Origin: Planctomycetota bacterium
Lineage (GTDB): Bacteria; Planctomycetota; UBA1135; GCA-002686595
NCBI GenBank assembly: GCA_028823345.1
Contig: JAPKBR010000015.1
Location: 1 to 64,000 of the forward strand
Length of the DNA: 64,000 nucleotides
Direction of reading: 5' to 3'
Shown: in pieces, positions 56,400-64,000 of the stretch
How the letters are laid out: every line of letters starts with the position of its first letter
Position numbering within the stretch: position 1 is the first letter of the stretch
Notes under the pieces: model-generated
Told to the model about the DNA's origin: nothing
What the model saw: the letters and a program-made list of their open reading frames with translations, nothing else
The model's database searches: none
Position numbers and translations under genes: made by a program

Positions 56400-58093
56400 G
56401 TCGTTCCAAAAGTGTCGGTAAGATTTCCCGAGCTGGGATTTGGTTCCAGGTGGTTTTGGCGGGAGCCCTCGCCCTTTCCGCCGTATTGGCCATCAACTGG
56501 CTGGCCGCTCGACCGGGGGTTCGTCAGCGCTTTGACCTGACTGCTACTGGCAGCGCTTCGGTGGATGCGTCCACCCGGGGCGTGTTGGTGGCTTTGCCAG
56601 GTGAGGTACACATCGACGTGTTCTTCCGACCCGAGCCGGCGCCCTTTGAGCGCGTGGCCCAAGATGTGCAGACACGGACCTCGGAGTTGCTTGAGGTGAT
56701 GAAACTAGAGGCGGGGGATCAGCTCAAGATCACGCGTCACAACATGTTGGACGCGGTGGGTATTGAAAGGCGCAAGCTTGAGTTACGCATTCGCGGACTC
56801 GAAAACTGCCTGATTGTTTCCCATCTGGCCCCAGCGGAAGCGGATCGGGACCCCAACCTTCCGGAGGGCGTACCCATACGCGAAGTGGTGCCTCTCTTTG
56901 GGCGCCATGCCCTTGCGGCCTTGGATCCGGGCAACCCGGATAAAAATGCATATCGCGCCCCGGCGATCATGAGTTTTGACGGGGAAAAGGCGATCCTTGC
57001 GGCGATGCTCAAGGTTACCCAGGGGCGTGCGCCCCTCATCTGCTTTAGCCGTGGCCATGGGGAGGGGGACGCCTTTGAGTTGAACGGGGATCCCGCAGGT
57101 TTTGGCCGCCTCGAGTCGATTTTGACCGCTGACGGTTTCCGGACCGAGCGTTGGTCGGGCACGGAGAATGGCGACTTGCCAGAAGACTGCAGTGTCCTCG
57201 CGATACTGGAGCCCCGAACCCCTTTTAGCGACCTCGAAACTCGCTCCATCGAGAAATTCATGGCAGGCGGAGGGCGTTTGGTGCTGGCTGCGCCCACGGA
57301 CCCAGGCCTCCTCGTGGCTTCGGGACTGGACCTGTTCTACGAGTCCTTTGGTGTAGAAATCACCCCGGGTATCGTGTGCGAACCCAAGCGGGATGCGGCG
57401 ACCACCGCGCCTGTGGTGGGTGGCCCTCAGGTGGCATATGTTCAGGCTTTACCCGATGACATGGGCGCTCACCCAATCACCGGACCCTACAAGGACGCTG
57501 CCCAGCCCTTGCGGGTGCCAGCAGCTCACGGATTGCGCGTGGCGCGTCAGCCCCGCTTGGGCCTTGCCCAGGCGGTGGTCCGTTCTCCACGTCGTGCCCC
57601 GGGATCCTGGGTGGATGAGCCACCGTTCAACTGGATCCCTGATGATCACGAGAACCAGAAAGCGCAGGATCTGGTGATTGCTTGGAGTCGCGGTTTTGCA
57701 GCGGAGGCTGGCGCCGAAGTGACTGAGGCCACACGGGCTGATGGTGTCGTACGCGAAAACCGGATTGTGTTCTTGGGGAGTGGTGCCATGTTGCAGGACA
57801 GCATTTTGGGCGACCCTCGCATGGGACCATTCAACGAGCCCTTTGCCCGCAACCTGTTCAACTGGGCGACGGACCGTGAGTATCGTGTGTCGATCTCTTC
57901 CAAGGACCCCGCCATACAGCGCGCTCCGGCGGAAACGGTAACCCGGGTGGTTCAGGTGGCCCTTTGGTACCTGCCCCTGAGTTGCGTCTTGATGGGCGTG
58001 CTGGTGAGCTTTTTGCGCCGCCGTGGCGGGCCTGAGCGGGCACCGTCGGGTCAGTTGGGCAGCGGACAGGACAGTCAGGGATCCGAGGCATGA
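56396..58093 (+). CDS. GldG-like ABC-associated auxiliary membrane protein
   Basis: TM helix, RFDLTATGSASVDASTRGVLVALPGEVHIDVFF; C-terminal TM; ATGA overlap. Confidence 0.82.
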   Translation: MSRSKSVGKISRAGIWFQVVLAGALALSAVLAINWLAARPGVRQRFDLTATGSASVDASTRGVLVALPGEVHIDVFFRPEPAPFERVAQDVQTRTSELLEVMKLEAGDQLKITRHNMLDAVGIERRKLELRIRGLENCLIVSHLAPAEADRDPNLPEGVPIREVVPLFGRHALAALDPGNPDKNAYRAPAIMSFDGEKAILAAMLKVTQGRAPLICFSRGHGEGDAFELNGDPAGFGRLESILTADGFRTERWSGTENGDLPEDCSVLAILEPRTPFSDLETRSIEKFMAGGGRLVLAAPTDPGLLVASGLDLFYESFGVEITPGIVCEPKRDAATTAPVVGGPQVAYVQALPDDMGAHPITGPYKDAAQPLRVPAAHGLRVARQPRLGLAQAVVRSPRRAPGSWVDEPPFNWIPDDHENQKAQDLVIAWSRGFAAEAGAEVTEATRADGVVRENRIVFLGSGAMLQDSILGDPRMGPFNEPFARNLFNWATDREYRVSISSKDPAIQRAPAETVTRVVQVALWYLPLSCVLMGVLVSFLRRRGGPERAPSGQLGSGQDSQGSEA

Positions 58094-59883
58094 GTCGCGG
58101 ATCACTCCTTTTCTTGGCTCTCCTGGTGGGGACGCTTTCTTTCTTCATCTTGCAACAGAAAGAGGTCGAAGACGAGACTCGTTTCCACACAGAAGAGCGT
58201 CTGCTGGGGGACTTGGATCCCGGCCGGATCGTCAAGGTCTTTGTGGACCACACGGACCGTGAGGAGTACTTGGGTTTTGAGCTGGGCCCCCAGGGTTGGA
58301 TGCTCTCCGATCCCTTGCCGTATCCGGTGGACAGGGCCCTCCTTGGGGCGCTGCTGAAAAGCCTCGTGCAAAACGCGCGCTTTGTGGCTACGGCCGAGGA
58401 AGCCGACTTGGACGGGAGCTTCGAGCCTCCCCGCGCGACCCTGCGTATTACCACCCGGGATGAGGCTGGCGAGGAGCGTGAACTCGAGCTGGTGCTGGGC
58501 GCCCTCGATGTGGACGGCATGAGCCAGTACGTGCGTACCCGGGGCGGGACCTATCGGATTCTGCGGACCCTAGACACGATGCTGCAGCGTAGCGTGAGGG
58601 ATTTCCGTTCCAAGCAACTCTTGGGCCTCAATCCTGAGACCATCGTTCGGGTGGGACGCACGTGGAAGGGTCTAGATAAGATGAACCCGGATTTTTCCTT
58701 CATCGCAGAGCGCAAGGGAGGCGGTTGGCAGCTCATTTCTCCCGAGCGGGTTCGGATGGATCCCTTCGGGATGCTGCTTTGGCTCAAGGGCCTCAGTGGG
58801 GTAGATATCCAGGGCTTTGCCTATGATCCGCCCACGGACAAGGATGTGGCGGACTTCGAAGCTCCCCTAGAACGCTGGGATTTGGATCACCCGGAAATGA
58901 TTTTTGAGTGGGAAAGCAGTGCAGGGGCGAAAGAAACCTTGCTGATGTCCGGAGGCTACGAGTCGGGCTACTGGTCAGTGACACGCCCTGCTGGGCAGAG
59001 GGTTGTGGGCGTGGGGGGCAAATCCGCCGACGCCTTGATTCAGCACTGGACGGACTTCACCGACCGCACCCTGATTCACGCCTTCCGCGCGGATGTGGAT
59101 GCGATCCGTTTGTTGCAGGGTCCCAACACCGTGCGCTTGCATCGGATCAAGGGAGAGACCTTTGGCTTGGAGTTGATTAACTCCGAAGGCCAGACCGAAA
59201 ATCTGGGCCTGGCGAATCCTGTGTTGGTGGACCGAGTCTTCGGCTCTCTGGAAAATGGAATCATCGATGGCTGGGAGCGTGAGCTTGTGGCCGCAGATGA
59301 GTTTCCACCGGCAGCCGAGCGCTGGGGTTATGCCCTTGAGCTGGGAGGGATCCATGGGGATGACGTGCAGGTCGCCTGGGTCGGACGTGAATTGTTTGTG
59401 GATGGTGCGGACTTGATGCGCACCTATTTCCGCCCCGGAGAAACCCTGGTGGGGCGTGTGGAAGCATCCCTGCTTGAAGTGCTTTCCATGCCCGCTGCGG
59501 ATTTCCGCAGCTTGGATCTTTGGTCCCTCGATGAAGTGCGTCTGGTGCAGCTCGATGTGCGCTGGGGAGACTTGACCCGAACCTACGAGCGAAAGATCCA
59601 GGGGACGTGGAGGCGCAAGGGCCAAGAGCGCTCCGCCACGGAGTTGCTCGATGTGCTGGACATGCTGTTTTTCCTCTCCGCGGAAAGCTATCTGGATGGA
59701 ACGGCGGGACCCTTGGATCAAAACGTGGAAGTGGTCCTCACGGGGCAGCGGGGCCAGACCCACAGCTTTGTGCTCGGGCTCGATTCTGCAGGTCAGCCGG
59801 TGCTGGAGACTGGGGAGGGCATCCGTGCGATCCCCGCCAAGGACAGCCTCCACAGGGCTCTCATAGCCCTTTTTAGGGACTAG
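58090..59883 (+). CDS. DUF4340-like protein
   Basis: N-terminal TM; LLGDLDPGRIVKVFVDHTDREEYLGFELGPQGWMLSDPLPYPVD; DFRSKQLLGLNPETIVRV. Confidence 0.8.
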   Translation: MSRGSLLFLALLVGTLSFFILQQKEVEDETRFHTEERLLGDLDPGRIVKVFVDHTDREEYLGFELGPQGWMLSDPLPYPVDRALLGALLKSLVQNARFVATAEEADLDGSFEPPRATLRITTRDEAGEERELELVLGALDVDGMSQYVRTRGGTYRILRTLDTMLQRSVRDFRSKQLLGLNPETIVRVGRTWKGLDKMNPDFSFIAERKGGGWQLISPERVRMDPFGMLLWLKGLSGVDIQGFAYDPPTDKDVADFEAPLERWDLDHPEMIFEWESSAGAKETLLMSGGYESGYWSVTRPAGQRVVGVGGKSADALIQHWTDFTDRTLIHAFRADVDAIRLLQGPNTVRLHRIKGETFGLELINSEGQTENLGLANPVLVDRVFGSLENGIIDGWERELVAADEFPPAAERWGYALELGGIHGDDVQVAWVGRELFVDGADLMRTYFRPGETLVGRVEASLLEVLSMPAADFRSLDLWSLDEVRLVQLDVRWGDLTRTYERKIQGTWRRKGQERSATELLDVLDMLFFLSAESYLDGTAGPLDQNVEVVLTGQRGQTHSFVLGLDSAGQPVLETGEGIRAIPAKDSLHRALIALFRD

Positions 59884-60002
59884 GGCACCTATTGGACGGT
59901 GCGCGGCTCGAGGGCTTGCAATCCAGCCGTCATTGGCGATAGGCTGGGGGACCCTAACAGGAGCCGAACGGCCTTTGCCGTGGTTTTCGCAGGTGGGGAG
60001 CC

Positions 60003-62603
60003 ATGAGGGCTCCTCCGGGCAAAGCAGGGAGCACCCACATGATTGCAGGAAATGGGCCCGAGGCGTCCTTGAAAGCCGCCCTCGGCAAAACCAAAAGAGG
60101 GACGAAGCCGGTGGAGCGCATCGTCGCCGAACTGAAGCGGGAAGCCCGTTGGCGCGAGCGCATCGTTCATTGGCACGAGACTCCCGAACGCCACGGCCGC
60201 CAAAAGAACTTTCCAGCCAGGATGGCGCCTGAGTTGATTGAGGTGCTCCGTCAGCGGGGGGTGGAATCCCTGCGCGCCCACCAGGCCACAGCCATCGAGG
60301 CGGCCCTCGAAGGACAAGATGTGTTGGTGGCCACGCCCACTGCCAGCGGCAAGACGGTTTGTTACACCGTGCCAGTCTTGCAGCGCTTGCTCGAAACCAA
60401 TGGTCAAGCGCGGGCGCTCTTTCTATATCCCACCAAGGCTCTGGCCCAGGATCAAACCGTCGGCTTGACCGCCATGATCGAAGGGTTGGGCCGCCAACAG
60501 GGGGATCAGGCTTTTCACGCCTTCACTTACGACGGGGACACGCCCCCGAGCGTTCGGCGCACCTTGCGCGACCGGGGCCACATGGTCTTGACCAACCCCT
60601 GGATGTTGCACCAAGGGATCCTGCCGAATCACTCCAAGTGGGCGGAGTTGTTCAAGGGGCTTGAGTACATCATCGTAGACGAGGTGCATTCCCTTTCCGG
60701 GGTCTTTGGGTCCAGCGTGGCCAACGTGCTGCGGCGACTCGTGCGCATCGCTGCGCACTATGGGGCCCATCCGCGATTCCTGGCCAGTTCTGCCACCGTG
60801 CGCGAGCCCGCGGCCCATGCGGAGCGGCTCTTTGGGCGAAAGGTAACGGTTGTGGATGAGGACGCGTCTCCTGCGGGCAAGCGTTACTTTGCGGTCTACA
60901 ACCCGCCGCTCCTGAATCCCGTGGCGGGGCTACGGGCCAGTGCTCTCGAAGAGGCACGTAAGGTGGCGAAGGTGGTTTGTGGTTCCGACCACCAGACAAT
61001 TTTCTTTTGCGGCCGAAGAACTGCCGTGGAGGTTCTGACCCGTTACCTGAAGGAAGGGGCCAAGGACATGGGGCTCAAGCCCAGCGAAATCCGGGGCTAT
61101 CGAGGTGGCTACTTACCCAATATGCGCCGGGAGATCGAAGCGGGGCTCAAGGACGGTTCGGTCAAGGTCGTGATCTCTACCAATGCACTTGAGTTGGGCA
61201 TTGATATCGGCGCTTTGGACGTGGCGGTGCTCGTGGGTTATCCCGGCAGCCAAGCGTCGTTCTGGCAACGAGCGGGGCGCGTGGGACGCCGGGGTGGCCC
61301 GAGCCTCGTTCTGCAATTGGCTCGCTCTGAGCCGACCGATCAGTATCTAGCAGCCCATCCGGAGTACCTTTTCGCCGCCCCCCGGGAGCGTCTTGGCTTG
61401 GACCCGGACAATTTGGTTTTGCTCTCTGAACAGTTGAAGTGCGCGGCTTTTGAGCTGCCGTTCCAACGGGCCGAAGACGGCACCTTGGCGGGAGACCCGG
61501 CTTTTGGTCAGGTGCCCGACGCGGCTGAGGTGTTGTCCTATTTGGCGGAGGAGTCGGGGTTCCTGATGGAGCGCGAGCGCACCTTCTTTTGGATGGCGGA
61601 CGCCTATCCGGCCCAGGATGTTTCCCTGGCGGGTGGGGACCTGGACAATGTGTTGATTCTCGAACAGGGTAGCGAGCGTGCCCTGGGTGAGACGGATCGG
61701 GAGTCGTCCCTGGTGACTTGTCATGAGGGAGCGATCTACCAGGTGCAGGGTGTGACGTGGCGCATCGAAGCGTTCGATCACAAGAACCGTCGGGCCTATG
61801 CAAAACAGGTGGAATCGGATTACTACACCGAGGCCCAGACCGACACGGATGTGCGCGTCCTTCGACTTGAAGAGTGCTCGCGCCGGGACCGGGCTGATTA
61901 TCCGGTGGCCCAGCCCATGCCCCTACCGGAAGGCGCGGATGCCTTCGACCAAGTGGGTGAGGACACGAGCGTTTGGCGCGGAGAAGTGCATGTGACAACG
62001 GTAGCGACGCTGTACAAGAAGATCCGTTTCTACACCAAGGAGAACGTAGGGGCCGGTGAGATTCACCTGCCGCCTGAGGAATTGGACACGGAGGCTTTTA
62101 TGCTGACCCTCTCCTCCGAAACCGCCGCCGAGCTAGGAGCCAGCAGCGCCGATGGGGGCACCGCCTGGCATGCCCTGGGGGAATTGATGCGCAGCACAGC
62201 ACCCTTGTTCGTTCGTTGCCAGCCCAGTGATCTAGGCCTCAGCACCCAGGTGCGCTCGACCCACTTTGGGCGGCCGACCTTGGTGCTGTATGACCGGGTA
62301 CAAGGGGGCGTGGGGTTGAGCGACTTACTCTTGGCTGCTCAGCGTGAGTTGCTCGCGGCTTGTTTGGATGTGGTGCGGCGTTGCGCCTGCGAACGGGGCT
62401 GCCCTGCTTGCGTGGGCCCCGTGGAAGAGGTGGGAGCAGAAGGCAAGGCGGGTGTCTTGCGTCTGCTGGAGCACTTGTCCCAGGGGCCGGCCCTTGAGCC
62501 TTGCGAGCCCGCGGAACTCAACGCTCCAGAGGATGAGGTCATCAGTGCCAAGGACCTGGGCCCCGAAGGGCACGTGACCCGCGGGGCTCTGCTGCCTGAG
62601 TGA
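60003..62603 (+). CDS. DEAD-box helicase with C-terminal DUF1998-type 4-Cys module (YprA/MrfA-like)
   Basis: ATPTASGKTVCYTVPVLQRLL; YIIVDEVHSL; FLASSATV; QRAGRVGRRGGPSL; CACERGCPACVGP. Confidence 0.93.
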   Translation: MRAPPGKAGSTHMIAGNGPEASLKAALGKTKRGTKPVERIVAELKREARWRERIVHWHETPERHGRQKNFPARMAPELIEVLRQRGVESLRAHQATAIEAALEGQDVLVATPTASGKTVCYTVPVLQRLLETNGQARALFLYPTKALAQDQTVGLTAMIEGLGRQQGDQAFHAFTYDGDTPPSVRRTLRDRGHMVLTNPWMLHQGILPNHSKWAELFKGLEYIIVDEVHSLSGVFGSSVANVLRRLVRIAAHYGAHPRFLASSATVREPAAHAERLFGRKVTVVDEDASPAGKRYFAVYNPPLLNPVAGLRASALEEARKVAKVVCGSDHQTIFFCGRRTAVEVLTRYLKEGAKDMGLKPSEIRGYRGGYLPNMRREIEAGLKDGSVKVVISTNALELGIDIGALDVAVLVGYPGSQASFWQRAGRVGRRGGPSLVLQLARSEPTDQYLAAHPEYLFAAPRERLGLDPDNLVLLSEQLKCAAFELPFQRAEDGTLAGDPAFGQVPDAAEVLSYLAEESGFLMERERTFFWMADAYPAQDVSLAGGDLDNVLILEQGSERALGETDRESSLVTCHEGAIYQVQGVTWRIEAFDHKNRRAYAKQVESDYYTEAQTDTDVRVLRLEECSRRDRADYPVAQPMPLPEGADAFDQVGEDTSVWRGEVHVTTVATLYKKIRFYTKENVGAGEIHLPPEELDTEAFMLTLSSETAAELGASSADGGTAWHALGELMRSTAPLFVRCQPSDLGLSTQVRSTHFGRPTLVLYDRVQGGVGLSDLLLAAQRELLAACLDVVRRCACERGCPACVGPVEEVGAEGKAGVLRLLEHLSQGPALEPCEPAELNAPEDEVISAKDLGPEGHVTRGALLPE

Positions 62604-62610
62604 GTGAAGA

Positions 62611-64000
62611 ATGGCTGGGCGTCAAAAGAATTTGGCCGGGCGTTTGAAACGCTTGCGGCGTGAGGAGACTGGGGCGGAACCGGCTGGGGCACGAGTCATA
62701 GGGCCTGGGTCGATTGAGCCCGCCAGGGTCGAGCCCTCATCCACAAACACCCAGAGCAGCGCGCGGAAATCCGCCCTCGGACGCCTGCGGGAACGCTTGC
62801 AGGGTCGTGGCCAGGCATATGGGGAGTCGAGTTCCGGACCGGGCACTCAGCCCGCTTGCCCCACTCAACTCGGTCCACCGAAGGACCTGGTCTCATGGGA
62901 AACAACCCATGGAACCTGTCAAGGGCGCGAGGCACTCTTAAGCGGAACTGACATGCACGGGGATTGGCACCTGGAAGAGGCTCATCTAGCTGATCCCAAG
63001 GCCCTGGCAATCATGGCCCAGGATCCCCGCTTGCTGGCAGCTTCCTCGGGGGACGCGCTCTTTCTGGACACGGAAACAACGGGCCTGGCCGGTGGTACCG
63101 GGACATGGGTTTTTATGGTTGGGCTGGGACGCTTCCGGCCCGACGGGACCTTCGAGTTGTGGCAAGGGTTTTTGCCGGGTCCGGAGGCCGAGAAACCGTT
63201 CTTGCACGAGGTAGCCCGACGCATTGGCGCGGCTGGGACACTGGTGAGCTTTTTCGGCAAGTCCTATGACCAGCACCGCTTGCTCGACCGTTTCCGCTTG
63301 CACGGGTTGCCGTCACCCTTTGAGAACCGTCGGCACTTGGATCTCTACCATCCCCTCAAGCGCCTTTGTGGTGGGCAAGGACCGGGTCCCTATGGGGACC
63401 ACAAGTTGCAAACCCTTGAGCGACGCTTGTGTGGGCACCAGCGCGTGGATGACCTACCTGGATCGGCGGCTCCCGAGGCCTGGTTCGATTTTTTGCGAGG
63501 AGATCCCCACCGTTTGGAGGGAGTCTTCCATCACAACTTTCTCGATGTTCTGTCCCTCGTAACCTTGTACGGCTATCTGGGACGGGCACTCACCGGCCGC
63601 CGGGGCGATGGGCAGCTCTTGCTCGGATCTGAGTTGCTTCGCAACCTTGCCCTGGTGAAGAGCGCGTGCAAGGCCCGGGATTTTTCTGGCGCGTTGCAGT
63701 TGCTGGGTACCACGGATTTCCCCGAAGGCCCCTTGGAGCAAGTTCTGCTCTTGGACCGCTTGCGGGGTGAGTGTTTATTACGCACGGGAGCCACCGCGGA
63801 AGGGGAAGAGCTTTTGGGGTTGGTGCATCTGCGGGCGCAGGGCGCAGTCGAACCCTGTGAGGGCGTGAAGCGCGCGGCTCTTGAGTCTGCCCAAATGCTG
63901 GCTCGCTCGGCAGCGAAGCGGCAGGATCTTGTGCGCGCCGCCGAAGCGCACCAATGGGCTGGAACTTGGCTGGCGTGCTGGCCCGGGCTTGCGAGTCACG
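62611..64000 (+). CDS. YprB/MrfB-like ribonuclease H-fold exonuclease, 3' end outside the window
   Basis: My translation from ATG 62611: ALFLDTETTGLAGGTGTWVFMVGLGRF...LVSFFGKSYDQHRL...HHNFLDVLSLVTLYGYL; absent from the ORF track because it has no stop in the window. Confidence 0.85.
   Translation, partial: MAGRQKNLAGRLKRLRREETGAEPAGARVIGPGSIEPARVEPSSTNTQSSARKSALGRLRERLQGRGQAYGESSSGPGTQPACPTQLGPPKDLVSWETTHGTCQGREALLSGTDMHGDWHLEEAHLADPKALAIMAQDPRLLAASSGDALFLDTETTGLAGGTGTWVFMVGLGRFRPDGTFELWQGFLPGPEAEKPFLHEVARRIGAAGTLVSFFGKSYDQHRLLDRFRLHGLPSPFENRRHLDLYHPLKRLCGGQGPGPYGDHKLQTLERRLCGHQRVDDLPGSAAPEAWFDFLRGDPHRLEGVFHHNFLDVLSLVTLYGYLGRALTGRRGDGQLLLGSELLRNLALVKSACKARDFSGALQLLGTTDFPEGPLEQVLLLDRLRGECLLRTGATAEGEELLGLVHLRAQGAVEPCEGVKRAALESAQMLARSAAKRQDLVRAAEAHQWAGTWLACWPGLASH

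Noticed and set aside
58975-59853. 292-aa minus-strand ORF inside the DUF4340-like gene
   Set aside because: Antisense shadow ORF.
1-64000. tRNA/rRNA genes, CRISPR arrays, integrases, transposases, prophage genes
   Set aside because: None recognised by reading; a tRNAscan or CRISPR tool run would be needed to exclude them firmly.

Overview
A 64 kb window, most likely from a GC-rich Planctomycetota-like bacterium (inferred from a PVC-type haem protein, DUF6807, CSPSR and CSPSR-less sulfatases, and redoxins of the DFWGDW type). Most of it is ordinary core gene content: sucCD, a sulfatase plus a membrane glycosyltransferase, a SMUG-like glycosylase, an MnmC-like methyltransferase, tatA, mobA, a polyprenyl synthase, ResB/CcsA cytochrome c maturation, folD, a rhomboid, serS, a gspDEFGHIJ type II secretion block, nhaA plus a PTS EIIA, a membrane spermidine-synthase-like protein, a fused Sua5/LMW-phosphatase, an NtrB/NtrC-like pair, dnaK, a GldA/F/G-like ABC system plus DUF4340, and a YprA/YprB (MrfA/MrfB-like) pair. 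The accessory part is about 39.5-54.3 kb. Its most interesting content is a gene that the ORF caller split in two: a TlpA/redoxin-like protein at 53212-52100 (minus). An in-frame UGA sits exactly at the first redox Cys (DFWGDW-U-GPCRAMYPHE) and is followed 31 nt later by a hairpin CACGAGC-GGUC-GCUCGUG that looks like a bacterial SECIS element, so it is a probable selenoprotein. A truncated second copy, including the UGA and SECIS, lies 8086 bp away. The two share a 365 bp tract with no mismatch that I could see, inside flanks that are about 10% diverged, which suggests recent gene conversion. Other leads are a sigma54-like -24/-12 box upstream of dnaK next to an NtrC-type regulator, a Sua5-arginine-phosphatase-like fusion, a candidate 69-aa membrane protein, and an amino-sugar acetylation/deacetylation operon. 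No tools were run. All similarity calls come from reading motifs by eye.
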